A stretch of 64,000 nt of DNA from Tissierella praeacuta_A (GCF_040396155.1 NZ_JBEBOY010000017.1:4408-68407), one strand, 5' to 3'; positions 27,808 through 37,860 are shown, counted from the first letter of the stretch. Notes: generated by a model from the sequence alone, not told the origin. Translations and numbers: made by a program.

Positions 27808-28297
27808 AATGGTTTCCCCTTCGATAAATGATAAATAACACTATAAAAAGATACCATAAAACACCTCACACTTGTCCTTGATCGACCACCTACCTATTGT
27901 TCGCTCATAATCTCACAGTCAAACCGAATTTTATTACTGACATTCAAAAAAGTATGTAAGAGGTTGCTTGATATAGAGCAATATTCCCTCTTCAATATCA
28001 TCGGAACCAAAACTTATGTTGTATTTCACTTTCGCACCTCACATTTTGATTTTTATATCTGTAATATTATATAAAAATAACGTCATCCCTGTGCGGCTCG
28101 CTGCAAACATGCTTTACGCTCATTTTAATTATTTTCCAAATTTGATTTTTTTCATACATATCATCTCCAAATTTCGATTTTCACTGTTCGTCTTATTGCC
28201 ATATTGCGTACCACGCCAAATATACATTTCCTATATCTTTGTATTGCATATAGGAGCAAATGATCATAATCTCTCCAGATAAACTATAAAGAATCAA
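27808..28297. other. Intergenic region with a possible truncated gene start
   Basis: On the minus strand, a GTG near 28021 with GAGGTG upstream opens a 31-codon frame beginning MKYNISFGSDDIEEGILLYI, then stops. It may be the start of a deleted immunity-type gene. The rest of the region shows nothing I can support; an open frame on the plus strand looks spurious. Confidence 0.3.
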
Positions 28298-29134
28298 TTA
28301 TCCAGCGATAGTAGCATCCTCCAGTCCTTTCTTAATATTGCCACTGACAATAATTACATGCCCCCAAAACATATCATCATCGTCATAAAAAATCTCGAAA
28401 TCACCATCTATCGAAATACAAAGTTCACTGATAGTCAATCGTTTTTCAAAATCTTCCTTTGAAATTTCTAACGCATTTTCCTCGTCTTCTGGTTGCCATT
28501 CATTAGCCATTTCTGCCAGTTCGGATGCTGCAAACTTTCTTGCTTGGTCATCCCATATTTTGCTGTGTGATAATAGTTCTGCCAATGTTACAATCGCATC
28601 CTCTGCAGTTTCAGCGCCGTCCTCATCTACATCTAGGTGGACCATACATCTTTCTCCATTCCACTTACAATCACCATCAAACATTCCTAAAGATTTGTCC
28701 AGTAACAGTTCACTGCATCCAAGTGGATGAATCTTTACTGGCTTCTGATATTCCCTTAATATTTCCTCTAGACGATCATCTCTGCAATTTCTTTCCAGCA
28801 CTTCAACCACCATCAAATTCAGTCCGCAGCTAACATTCTCATGAACATCCGGCAGTGATTTTCGCACCTTAAGACGATAAATCCATTCTTTCTTAAGATT
28901 AAAAATTCGTTCCTTTGTTCGACATTCTGCATCCGTCAACTGCCAGGTCAATATGGTGTTTTTTTTAATCACCGCCCCTGTTTGAACATCAACATAAGCC
29001 AAAGTCTTCATATGTGCATTCCATAATGTTGCTGCTCCTACTTTACCAGCACCAACGCCATCTTGGGTCAATACAATAACTTCTTTAATGCTTGTATCAA
29101 ATCTTTTTTCAAATTTTAGTTGCTCTTTTTCCAC
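28298..29134 (-). CDS. DUF2262-domain protein
   Basis: A 278-residue soluble acidic protein. The C-terminal half has the DUF2262 pattern: repeated DGD, KIWDDQARKFAASELAEMAN, then FEKRLTISELCISIDGDFEI and DDDMFWGHVIIVSG. The N-terminal half (1-120) contains GKVGAATLWNAHMKTLAYVD. This family occurs singly or in arrays of immunity-like genes; no activity is established that I know of. ATG with GGAGGG nearby. Confidence 0.65.
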   Translation of the reverse strand: MEKEQLKFEKRFDTSIKEVIVLTQDGVGAGKVGAATLWNAHMKTLAYVDVQTGAVIKKNTILTWQLTDAECRTKERIFNLKKEWIYRLKVRKSLPDVHENVSCGLNLMVVEVLERNCRDDRLEEILREYQKPVKIHPLGCSELLLDKSLGMFDGDCKWNGERCMVHLDVDEDGAETAEDAIVTLAELLSHSKIWDDQARKFAASELAEMANEWQPEDEENALEISKEDFEKRLTISELCISIDGDFEIFYDDDDMFWGHVIIVSGNIKKGLEDATIAG

Positions 29135-29267
29135 AATAATTATCCCTCCAATTACTCTTTATGATCCAGATTACAGAATCCACTCCTTAGATAAAACATA
29201 AAATTCCTACAATTTTATGTTTTATCTGCCTCTAGGAGTGAATACTCCTTTTATATTTCTAACTAGC

Positions 29268-29561
29268 TTAAAATTTCTCCTGTTGGAAATGAGTTAAATA
29301 TATCTGATAATTGTATTCATCAAAAAAGATATATTCTTTTCCTATTTCCAATTCTAATGAATTTAGTAATCAGATTATAATCTCATTGATATTTGTATGA
29401 CAAGAAATTTTACTTATTGAAAGTGCTTTATCAAAATAAGCATCTAAAAAATCGTCATATCGTATACTCTCTTCAATACCAACAATTTTAAGTGCTGGCA
29501 TATTTTTTAGAAGATTATGGCAAGCTTGATTTCTCTTTAGTTCTTCAAGCCTCTTTGTCAT
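29268..29561 (-). pseudogene. Small immunity-type gene interrupted by an in-frame TGA
   Basis: From ATG 29561 (AGAGGATG upstream) 63 codons are read, then TGA at 29370-29372, after which the same frame continues for 33 more sensible codons (LLNSLELEIGKEYIFFDEYN...) to a stop at 29268. The restored protein would be about 97 residues. Family not recognised. A one-base nonsense change is the simplest explanation. Confidence 0.5.
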
Positions 29562-29599
29562 TCTATCATCCTCTTTACTTTAAATTATCTTCTTGTCAA

Positions 29600-29654
29600 A
29601 TAAATTTCCTGTAGCTTTGTTTAATTCGCCTACAGGAGCGAATGCTCATTATCT
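29600..29654 (-). repeat. Conserved intergenic spacer, copy 2
   Basis: Second copy of the spacer at 27267-27322, here between the 29670 gene and the interrupted gene. One single-base gap and about eight substitutions separate the copies. Confidence 0.6.
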
Positions 29655-29669
29655 TGCATTGATTGTCCT

Positions 29670-30239
29670 TCAATCTTCAAACAATGATCCAGAGTTACTA
29701 TGCTTACTGCCATCATCTTCAGTATATGTGGCGGTTAGCCTTGGCTCACGATTGGCGCAATGATAAAATTTCATCAGAATCTTGGAAATATCATCATCAA
29801 GTGTAATTCCTAACCCACCTGCTAATTTTTGTTGTGCTTCACGCAAATCTATCTCCATATCTTCTTGAGCCATCTCCGTATGTTCTTCATAAAGTTCTTC
29901 AGCAAACTCATGAAGATTTTCCATATCTTGATAGGGTCCACTACTCACATATTCTCTCCAAAATGGACAATTCACCATTAATACAAAAAAGTCATAAAGA
30001 GTGTCGGCAATTCTGCCTCCTTCTCCCTCACTTCCCCAAAAACCAACCGAACCATCTTCGAGCAAAATATACTCACTTCCAGTTCCTTCCTTTGCAAATG
30101 TTTTTCCATGAATATTGTAAGCTAGATGTCCCCTTTCATCCTGTGGTAAAATGAATTCCGGAAGTATATTCACATCACAAATATCACATAAAGTTCCAGC
30201 TAAATCACCATCTTCTTGCAGCTTTTTAATTATATCCAT
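29670..30239 (-). CDS. SUKH/SMI1-like protein, probable immunity protein
   Basis: A 189-residue soluble protein. Residues 40-80 read GTGSEYILLEDGSVGFWGSE followed by GEGGRIADTLYDFF, which resembles the glycine-rich turn of SMI1/KNR4 (SUKH) proteins, widespread immunity proteins against nuclease toxins. The C-terminal part is helical and acidic. ATG with GGAGG 8 bases upstream. Sits in a same-strand array with other immunity-type genes; no partner toxin visible. Confidence 0.5.
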   Translation of the reverse strand: MDIIKKLQEDGDLAGTLCDICDVNILPEFILPQDERGHLAYNIHGKTFAKEGTGSEYILLEDGSVGFWGSEGEGGRIADTLYDFFVLMVNCPFWREYVSSGPYQDMENLHEFAEELYEEHTEMAQEDMEIDLREAQQKLAGGLGITLDDDISKILMKFYHCANREPRLTATYTEDDGSKHSNSGSLFED

Positions 30240-30377
30240 TCAAATACCTCCGCCATATTCTGATTTATTGTTCTATAGTGTTATATAAATAACCTGTATT
30301 TCAAAATCTCACCTAAATTGGAATTTCAGCTTCCGATTATGCTCATAATCTCACCAATAAACTGGATTTTTGCATTT

Positions 30378-31001
30378 TTATTTCATGTCTAAAATCAGTT
30401 CTAACTTTTCTTGAAAAACTTCTGGCAAAACACTCTTATCGGCCCCCATTTCTACTAACTTCTTAATCAAAGACCATTCTTCATCCGTGGAATTTATTCC
30501 AACATAAGATACCAAAAGCCAAAGGATAGAACATCCCCTTTTATTCAAAAGGTTTATGTTGGGATTTTGTTCTAAAATCAGACGAAACACTTGGCAAGCT
30601 CCCGGTTGATGTATATTACCTGCAAGATAATGGAGTGCTGTATTACCATTGTAATCTTGAATATCCACATCTATGCCACGCTGTATAAGGTCAATGGCAA
30701 TATCAAATTTGTTGTTTGTTGAAATGCTTTCATGGAGCATACTTTTGTGGAACTTCTGCCTCACATAGTTAATATCTGTGACTTTCCCTATCTTTTCAGC
30801 ATATTCTTGAAAACCATAAATATAAGTAGCGATGACTTTATAGCACGCTTCATTCGGATCTATAGTTAATGGTTCTTCTTTTTTTATGAAATGGCCAGGG
30901 CTTGCTTCATGGAAAAGCTCCTTTTCTATTTCATCAAACAGCATCTTTTCTTCTGGATTTATATAGCTTTCCGCTTTGGTTGGTTTTGTATTGTTTTTCA
31001 T
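30378..31001 (-). CDS. Ankyrin-repeat protein
   Basis: A 207-residue protein from ATG 31001 (GGAGGAG upstream). Residues about 95-195 contain ankyrin repeats: IDVDIQDYNGNTALHYLAGN, NPNINLLNKRGCSILWLLVS and a final LIKKLVEMGADKS. Ankyrin repeats bind proteins; such proteins are common in immunity and toxin-linked clusters. First member of the same-strand array 26590-31001. Confidence 0.8.
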   Translation of the reverse strand: MKNNTKPTKAESYINPEEKMLFDEIEKELFHEASPGHFIKKEEPLTIDPNEACYKVIATYIYGFQEYAEKIGKVTDINYVRQKFHKSMLHESISTNNKFDIAIDLIQRGIDVDIQDYNGNTALHYLAGNIHQPGACQVFRLILEQNPNINLLNKRGCSILWLLVSYVGINSTDEEWSLIKKLVEMGADKSVLPEVFQEKLELILDMK

Positions 31002-31620
31002 TTTCTCCTCCACAACTTCCGATTTGTCTTTATATGAGATTATATAAATAACCTTTAGCATAAAACTGTTCAATAAATTCTCGTTTATCTAACCAATAAA
31101 ATTTATTTACACTTTGTCTTATCAGTTCCGTTCTTTGTCTAAAACTTTCACTATGGAATACTACGAATAATCCTATTTTTCATCATTATAATAAAATTTG
31201 CTGTTATAAGCAATAGGAACAGAGTTACACTTTCCTATACATGAAAAACATGGCTTCTTAAATTTTTTACCTGATATCGAAATAATTCAGCCATGTTGAT
31301 TTTTACGAAAACAAAGACATCAGAATTTTTTCATCCTGATACCTTTAAATTTCCTCTATTTAATTTATGTTTTAATGTGCAATCTTCAAAAATACTGAAC
31401 ATCATCTCTAAAAATCCTTAAAAAATCGAGTCTAAAAATGCACCTTTCGACCCAAATTTTCATCTGTTTTTCACTTCAAAACTACTATATATGGTTATTA
31501 AACCCTATTTTCCATCCTCTGAACTACAATAATGATGTCATAAGTGAACATTATCCCCTTAGTAATAGACTACCTTTCTGAAACCAACACCAAGTACTTT
31601 ATCTCCCCTATAGTTCCCTT
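31002..31620. other. Intergenic region with a hairpin and a decayed repeat
   Basis: A hairpin-like sequence near 31318-31353 resembles the terminator at 16166. The stretch 31440-31545 read on the minus strand has KFGSK, TIYS and HYC segments separated by stops and matches 35060-35170 loosely; both seem to be decayed copies of one short repeated gene. No intact gene. Confidence 0.35.
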
Positions 31621-32238
31621 TCATTTATCCTGCAATTGTTTCAATTTTTCCATGTCAGAAATAGTATACCCTTTTCCCTTTTCTTTTGTTAATATCCCTA
31701 ACTCACAGAATTTCTTAATGACGTACAACACATGACGGTAACTAACATTCATGTATTCAGATACATCTGTATGTGGAATATTATATATTCCCTTCTGCTG
31801 ATGTTGAAGAATAAAGGAAGCAAGTCTGATATCCAAAGAATAATTCAAGCTCTCACTCATTCTATAACTTCTTGCTAATAATTTATCGGCAATATACGAA
31901 GCAAAATAAAATGCAACTTTTGCATCTTCTTTGCATAATTTTCGTAATTCACCAATATTAAATTCCAAACATTCTACATCTTGAAGAACCTTATTTTCTT
32001 TTATGTCTGATTCGTTACAGAACAAAGAAAGCTCACCCAACCAGCCATTACTTCCGACAAAATCAAGGGTTGAGCGTCGGCCATTTTTATGATCAATATA
32101 AATTTAAACGGTACCCGATAAAAGAAAGTAGCAATGTGTTACACTACTGTTTATTTTATAAATATTACTATCTTTGATAAAAGTCCTTTTCATTCCATTT
32201 TCAAATATTATTGAGGGTATTTCATTATCAAAAATCAT
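31621..32238 (-). pseudogene. Crp/Fnr-family regulator with an in-frame stop
   Basis: From ATG 32238 (GGAGAG upstream) the frame reads a cyclic-nucleotide-type beta-roll (IYKINSSVTHCYFLLSGTV), meets TAA at 32104-32106, and continues in the same frame: IYIDHKNGRRSTLDFVGSNG, WLGELSLF, a dimer helix, and a C-terminal winged helix (VSEYMNVSYRHVLYVIKKFC). The intact protein would be about 205 residues, of the YeiL-like type. It is divergent from the YitT-type membrane gene, which it probably regulated. The C-terminal part alone could be translated only from an internal start. Confidence 0.7.
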
Positions 32239-32337
32239 TTCTTTTCTCTCCTATATATGATATTTCTCATATCAAATTCTCTTTTTTTATCATAACATTT
32301 TTATAGTAAGAAGAAAATATATTATCCGAGGTGAAAT

Positions 32338-32961
32338 ATGATTCCACAATATATGAAAAAAGTTTTATACTCAGTATCAGCATTTCTGATGCTTGGCTTA
32401 GGCATTTCTTTGCAAATCAAGGCCGGAATTGGTCAAAGTATGCTTAATGCATTCGCTTTAATTTTAGCAGAATTATTTAATTTAGAGATTGGTACCATGC
32501 TTAACTTATTAAATATGTTATTTTTTATTCTCTACCTTATTATTAGAAAATCTCACATAAGCCATCGAGATATTATTCAAGTTGTGGCAACTATAGTAAA
32601 TGGTTATATTGTCAACTTATTTGTCTATTTTCTTTTTGACCATTTGATAATACAATCATATTTTTTAAGAGTATTGACATTTATGATCGGGCTTAGTTTA
32701 GCCTCTCTTAGTTTAGGTGCAATTTTGGCTATGGAAATCATTCAGTTCCCACTTGAAAGTTTATGTATTGTATTAGGTCAAAAACTTAGATACAATCTAA
32801 CGACTATTCGAATGCGATTTGATATTTTCTTTATGCTTAGCACTTTAATACTAACTTTAATGACCAGCCATAATCTCTATATAAGGGAAGGGACTATCAT
32901 TAATTTTTTTCTGCTGTCCCGGTTAATGGGTTTCTCATATTATTTTCAAAAAAATCACTGA
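32338..32961 (+). CDS. YczE/YitT-type membrane protein
   Basis: A 207-residue protein with five or six membrane helices and the YczE pattern: LGLGISLQIKAGIGQSMLNA near the start and AILAMEIIQFPLESLCIVLG in the middle. Function of the family is unknown; it may transport a small molecule. GAGGTG precedes the ATG by about 5 bases. The last codons overlap the start of a truncated HAD gene, suggesting a deletion brought them together. Confidence 0.7.
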   Translation: MIPQYMKKVLYSVSAFLMLGLGISLQIKAGIGQSMLNAFALILAELFNLEIGTMLNLLNMLFFILYLIIRKSHISHRDIIQVVATIVNGYIVNLFVYFLFDHLIIQSYFLRVLTFMIGLSLASLSLGAILAMEIIQFPLESLCIVLGQKLRYNLTTIRMRFDIFFMLSTLILTLMTSHNLYIREGTIINFFLLSRLMGFSYYFQKNH

Positions 32962-33550
32962 AGCAATAGGACTAAACTATAAAGATGAGTTATTGCAGCA
33001 ATACAGAAAAATAAACAAATCTTTATGGAATAACCTCGAACAAGGAAAGATTTCCAAAGAAATTGTTCTTAATACGCGTTTCAGCGAGTTTTTTAAACTG
33101 TATGATATTAATGTTGATGGCATGGATATAGAAAAAACATACAGGTTTTACCTTGATAATTCTTCCGCTCTCATTCCCAATGCAGAATACACATTAACAG
33201 AACTGAAAAAAAGTGGGAAAAGAATTTATTCGGCATCTAATGGTGTATATTCAACACGAATAAAACGCCTGTCAAATGCTGGAATAATAGACCTATTTGA
33301 TGGACATTTTATATCTGACAGAATAAAACATGAAAAGCCTTCATCTTATTTCTTTGACTTCTGCATCAAAAACATATGTGGAGTCAATAATACATCGATA
33401 ATTATGGTAGGCGATAGTCCTACTTCTGATATACAGGAAGCCGTTAATGCAGGGATTGATTCCTGTTTCTATCAACATAACAAAAGTGTTATATGTACCT
33501 ATGCGAAATACACCATACGTAATATTTCCGAACTATTGGATATAGTTTAG
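32945..33550 (+). pseudogene. HAD-family hydrolase (YjjG-like) lacking its N-terminus
   Basis: The frame is open from 32945 without a start; a TTG at 32993 is the first candidate. The cap domain (YRKINKSLWNNLEQGKISKE), motif II (YSASNG), motif III Lys (KHEKPSS) and motif IV (MVGDSPTSD) are intact, but motif I with the nucleophile DxDGT and about 25 residues are missing. It therefore cannot catalyse. It joins directly to the 3' end of the YczE-type gene. Confidence 0.75.
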
Positions 33551-33728
33551 TTGATTTGAAAATTCACTTAAATAATACACTGAATATCAGTGAGCAGTCG
33601 ATGTTGAGCAAGTCGTTTTCAAATCAGGCTGCATCGGGCTATTCCTGTTTACTTAAATCCTGTTAGAATACTTATTTTAATTAGCCACTTGTTTCCTCCT
33701 CTGCCATCAAAGCAGCAATAATAAATGC

Positions 33729-33963
33729 TCACTTATCCTCATTTGGCCATAGAGATAATGCCTTGATTTGCTGGTACAGTGGGTAATTCTCTTTGATTTC
33801 CTGAGCCGTTGTTCCAACCCACTGCCGATTATGTATGAGATTCGGAATATCAATCACTCCTCATAGATTTATAAGTCTGCCCTGTGCCACGATATCCCAC
33901 ACGTTTCAGTTCAGGTTTTACAACTTCACGTAGGATTGTATTCTTTTTCTCTTTGGAATTCAT
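33729..33963 (-). pseudogene. DUF4304-like gene with an internal deletion
   Basis: From ATG 33963 (GGAGGTAG upstream) the frame begins MNSKEKKNTILREVVKPELK and RVGYRGTGQTYK, the standard DUF4304 start, then stops. In another frame the end piece HNRQWVGTTAQEIKENYPLY follows to 33729. The middle 100 or so residues are missing. The stretch 33551-33728 shows nothing else. Confidence 0.55.
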
Positions 33964-34419
33964 CACTACCTCCTTTTAATGATTACATTTTCTCATTATA
34001 TAAATAATCCGCAGTTAAAAACTGACCACCAAATTCCTATTTATGGCTTAATTGGTTCATATTAAAATGTGGTGCTTCCTCTATCGCTTTCAAATATTTT
34101 ATATATGCCATAATTATATTTTATTAAACCAATATTTTCAAGACATAATGAATTAACCCTAAAAGTCTTTTTAAAATCCCGTAAACAATGAAGCTAAGCA
34201 CCATCAAAAGCAGCTCTCCGTCCATTGTTAGGGTATTCCTCCGCGATTTCATTATATTTCTTTTGACAGAAACATACAAGCTTAGGTGTAGAACAACGTC
34301 AAGATCACCGGGTAAGCCAGTGGTCTTGACTTGAAGGATTATTTATATAATTATCCTATTACAATCAACAATATGATATATGTGCTCATATCCAAGTACA
34401 TATTGATAAAATCTCTTTA
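33964..34419. other. Intergenic region with another gene tail
   Basis: Minus strand 34064-34185 reads as an open C-terminal piece (FKKTFRVNSLCLENIGLIKY...) ending in TAA. Family unknown. Two AT-rich TATATAATTA-like stretches near 34010 and 34345 resemble the intergenic TTATATAAATAACC repeats at 30285 and 31045. Confidence 0.3.
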
Positions 34420-34858
34420 TTAACGTATATATTTTATTAATATTGTTGCTCTATCAATTATTTTTTTCAAAAATGTTCTTTTGTCTGGTAAAAGAGTTAC
34501 TCCACTTCTTTTTGTAATTTCTTCAATGACATAGTCGATACTTTTATTATCTGTTATGATTTTTTCTTCAGTAATTTCAGTATTAAAAGCTTCAATACAA
34601 CGATCAATTTGAGATTTTGCCCAAGTTTCACCTCGTTCAAGTCGTTTGTTCAATCGCTTTAATATGGTTTCTTTATTAGCATATAAAATATAATGCTTTA
34701 AAATTATACCGTCATCTATAAGCCTTTGGTGTATTGTTACGAATAAAATATCCGATATTTTCAGGATCGTAGACAAAGGAATTAGGAAATCTTCTACTTA
34801 ATTCAAAGGCACATGTCGTTTTTCCAGAACCAAATGCACCGTTTAACCAAATAATCAT
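34420..34858 (-). pseudogene. TmrB-like P-loop kinase with an internal deletion
   Basis: From ATG 34858 the frame reads IIWLNGAFGSGKTTCAFELS (P-loop GAFGSGKT) and FPNSFVYDPENIGYFIRNNT, then stops at 34712. A second frame (34420-34776) carries the end: QRLIDDGIILKHYILYANKE, then TILKRLNKRLERGETWAKSQ and IDRCIEAF. The two parts overlap in the wrong frames and about 70 central residues are gone. Relatives confer tunicamycin resistance or phosphorylate nucleosides. Confidence 0.7.
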
Positions 34859-35224
34859 TTATACATCCTCCTTTATGCACAACTTTACTTCACATAAAAT
34901 TACTTATATTCATTGTATACTCTCTCTGTTAACCCATCAAGTTATTACTCTATATATCTCCTCAACTTTTTCTATTTCTTTTCTTCAACATTCAAATTAT
35001 CTTATGTCTTATATTTCATCCTATTTTCAAGGGCCAAAAAACGGTGCTTTTTCACTGTTCTTTGACCCAAATTTTGTCCTTCAACCGCTATATATTGTGG
35101 TTAATCTCCACTTTTTACCCTCGTCGTCAGAATTATGGAATCAATATACCTTGTAAGTACAATAATTATTTCACTTAGAGCTAGTGTATCATTGGTATAA
35201 TGAAAAATTCATTCAATTGTTTCA
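34859..35224. other. Intergenic region with a decayed repeat
   Basis: 35060-35172 on the minus strand holds KKWRLTTIYSG and KFGSKNSEKAPFFG separated by stops, related to 31440-31545 and, at 35131-35172, to 23146-23190. A dead copy of a short repeated gene. Nothing else recognised. Confidence 0.35.
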
Positions 35225-36124
35225 TTAAAAATTTATAGTTCCATTAATTGAAATAATCGCTTTTCCCCCAACTTTAATAGTCGGATTAGTTTTTCCTGCA
35301 ATAATCTTTATTGTAAGTTCTCCTAGCCTTCCAGCTGCATTTCCTTGGGCAATTATAAATTCATGGTCTGTTTTTGAGTCTAAAATATCTTCCAATACTA
35401 AGTATCCTGCTAACGCACCATTGGCTGCTCCCGTAACTGGATCCTCAGCAATTCCGATTGCTGGTGCAAAATCTCTTGTATATATTTTATATCTTTCATC
35501 AAAACTATTAAAAGTAAATAAATGTGTAGTAATAGCACCCAATTTAAGATTTAATTCTTTTAATTCTTCAAATATCGGTACTGATGCGTCGATTGCTTTA
35601 CTGCTCTTTACTGGAATTAACAAATGCCAATTTCCTGTATATGCTAACCTAATTGGATATTTATCATCAATATCCATTGGATTAATCCCGACTGCACGAC
35701 AGATTTCTTCCTTATCCATCTCAACTTGTTTTGTTTTAGGTGCAACTTGAGTCATCGCAATACTATTTAATTTTTTTCCTTGCATAGACCATTCAACTGG
35801 AACAATACCAATATTTGTTTTCAATCTAATTTGTAAGGCTTTTTCCATCCAGCCATACTCCATTGCCATAACCCATGACAGACCCAACGTAGCATGACCG
35901 CAAAAATCAACCTCTCTACTTGGTGTAAAATAACGCACCACATAATCATAATTTTTATCATTAGAAGGAAATAGAAATGCAGTCTCTGAAAGATTTAATT
36001 CTCTTGCTATCTTCTGCATGTCGCGCTCATTTAGCCCTATTGCTTCGGGAACTACACCCGCGGCATTTCCGCCGAAAATTTGATCTGTAAATGCATCTAC
36101 ATGATAGACTTGTATTTTCTTCAT
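35225..36124 (-). CDS. PhzF-family isomerase
   Basis: A 299-residue protein from ATG 36124 (GAGGGGTG upstream; the in-frame GTG three codons earlier is too near the site). It has the PhzF start VYHVDAFTDQIFGGNAAGVV, the catalytic Glu in LSETAFLF, the pattern RYFTPSREVDFCGHATLG, and the second-half copy FAPAIGIAEDPVTGAANGAL. PhzF proteins are cytoplasmic dimers related to diaminopimelate epimerase; the substrate of this one is unknown. Complete and likely functional. Confidence 0.88.
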   Translation of the reverse strand: MKKIQVYHVDAFTDQIFGGNAAGVVPEAIGLNERDMQKIARELNLSETAFLFPSNDKNYDYVVRYFTPSREVDFCGHATLGLSWVMAMEYGWMEKALQIRLKTNIGIVPVEWSMQGKKLNSIAMTQVAPKTKQVEMDKEEICRAVGINPMDIDDKYPIRLAYTGNWHLLIPVKSSKAIDASVPIFEELKELNLKLGAITTHLFTFNSFDERYKIYTRDFAPAIGIAEDPVTGAANGALAGYLVLEDILDSKTDHEFIIAQGNAAGRLGELTIKIIAGKTNPTIKVGGKAIISINGTINF

Positions 36125-36377
36125 AATTAACACCCCTCGTATTTTAATTTTTGTTTCGTCTAAATCTACCGATATACACCAGTAATAAATTTCATATTTA
36201 ATTTAATATTATATATTATATTTATTGTCTACTCTTTTTATCGTTGAAATAAATTATTACTTTACTTGTCTTGATTTAGAGATAACCCCCCAAGTAATCC
36301 AATCATAATAATTCTCCACATAGTTTTATTTTTTTGCATTTATTGGTTTCAGCCATATCAACCTCCACTTTATACTT

Positions 36378-37319
36378 TTATTTTTTTAGAATAAAATCAG
36401 ACATCTCAGTTTCCTCCCATTCAACCCCATTAGGGGAAACATTGGAGTATAAAGTGATTATATCATTTTTATCAATAACAACTTTTAAATCAAAATTCAT
36501 TTCCTTAAGCTCTAAATATTCATCGTACATTTGCTGATAATTTTTATTACCGCTTTCCTTTGCTTGTTTAATATATCCTACGGTATCTGGGTCTTTGTCA
36601 TAGTTTTTATGAATTATCTTATAAAAAAATGTAGCCTCAACATCACCGTCAACAACCTCTTCAACGTAGTTTGAAATCTGAAAATCCAAAAGTTCATAGT
36701 ACGAAGAGAAAACAGCAATAGATTCTTCTTTCATGTATTCATTTATTCTATCATAGTTTTTATAGGCTTTATCTATTTCTTTTTCAAAGCGCATCCACTT
36801 CCCACTCATATAAATATCGATGCTAATTTCGTCTATATATTGATATTCATAACCAGCTCCAAAATTGGATTGATTATTTTGGGTTGGTATTTCAGAGGTG
36901 TCTACAGTCGAGGATATTTCCCCATCCATCACACCACACCTACCATTAATATCACTTTCCCTATTAGTGTCAAAGTACAATTCACCATTAATCATTACCA
37001 TAGGGCGCCTATCTGACAGATGTTCTTTTATTTTTTCTTCATTATGTCCTTGGTCAAGTTGTGCAGGCGAAAACACCATTAACCATGTCCCAAAATCAAC
37101 CCTTCTTATCTCTGGACCTTCCTCAACAGTTAAATTGACATATTTTATGACTTTATATCCTAAACCGTAATATTCTGTTGAACCACCATCTTTATACCTT
37201 ATTAATGGAATTGCAAAGATAGGTGATTTATTTGCCTTTGCTAAGGAAAGGTCCGTAATTATAAATGCAATCCAAACAATTAATATTACACTAATAATAT
37301 ATCTTCTCCTTTTTGCCAT
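36378..37319 (-). CDS. Exported or membrane-anchored protein, unknown function
   Basis: A 313-residue protein with an N-terminal helix (residues 7-27) and an external part. The first half contains PLIRYKDGGSTEYYGLGYKV and RPMVMINGELYFDTN, a segment shared with the broken lipoprotein at 14215, followed by GRCGVMDGEISSTVD. The second half is charged and helical. It is related to a group of clostridial lipoproteins of unknown role. Ordinary ATG, no strong site. Confidence 0.6.
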   Translation of the reverse strand: MAKRRRYIISVILIVWIAFIITDLSLAKANKSPIFAIPLIRYKDGGSTEYYGLGYKVIKYVNLTVEEGPEIRRVDFGTWLMVFSPAQLDQGHNEEKIKEHLSDRRPMVMINGELYFDTNRESDINGRCGVMDGEISSTVDTSEIPTQNNQSNFGAGYEYQYIDEISIDIYMSGKWMRFEKEIDKAYKNYDRINEYMKEESIAVFSSYYELLDFQISNYVEEVVDGDVEATFFYKIIHKNYDKDPDTVGYIKQAKESGNKNYQQMYDEYLELKEMNFDLKVVIDKNDIITLYSNVSPNGVEWEETEMSDFILKK

Positions 37320-37473
37320 ATGCTACCCTCCCAAATAACTCTACTTGTTGTGCATAAATTAACTGGTATACATTTAGTATACAACGCTTCTTAATGATCA
37401 TACTTTGCTCTCATTCTAATCTATCCTTTCTTTTTTCAACGATATCTAGTAAAAAAGGAAATACTAAATCCAA

Positions 37474-37698
37474 CTATTGATAGCACTCAAAAAAAGTCAT
37501 ATACATGCCCTCTTTCATAGTAGGATAAGGATTGTATACTAACATTGGTCTTAGAAGATAATATATAGAAATACATCCAAGTATTAAGGGTAAAATTAAT
37601 GCAAGCAAAGCATTCTTCTTCTTTGATAGATATATAATACTTAAAAAGTAAAAAAAGCGAATGCCTATAAAAACAATTAGATATGATTCCCCTCTCAA
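37474..37698 (-). CDS. Small two-helix membrane protein
   Basis: A 74-residue frame starting at TTG, with two membrane helices (about 6-24 and 28-48, ALLALILPLILGCISIYYLL) and a short tail. No clear ribosome binding site. An overlapping frame of similar length from 37717 is less hydrophobic and less likely. May be real or a leftover. Confidence 0.4.
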   Translation of the reverse strand: MRGESYLIVFIGIRFFYFLSIIYLSKKKNALLALILPLILGCISIYYLLRPMLVYNPYPTMKEGMYMTFFECYQ

Positions 37699-37860
37699 TA
37701 AATTTAATATTACTCATTTATTCTACTTTTCTTCATTTTGCAATTGTCCTTTGTTTTCCTTATTATTGTAAAGATAGTAAAGATAGTAGATTAGAATTAG
37801 CATAATTACTTCCTGCTATCTTTACCTTTTAGATCACAAGTCCTCCTATGGAAGATGTAT

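Noticed and set aside
28016..28282. 88-codon plus-strand frame in an intergenic region
   Set aside because: No ribosome binding site, odd composition, and the minus strand shows a better gene-start pattern.
29370..29372. TGA as a selenocysteine codon
   Set aside because: No matching hairpin after the codon and no redox-enzyme context.
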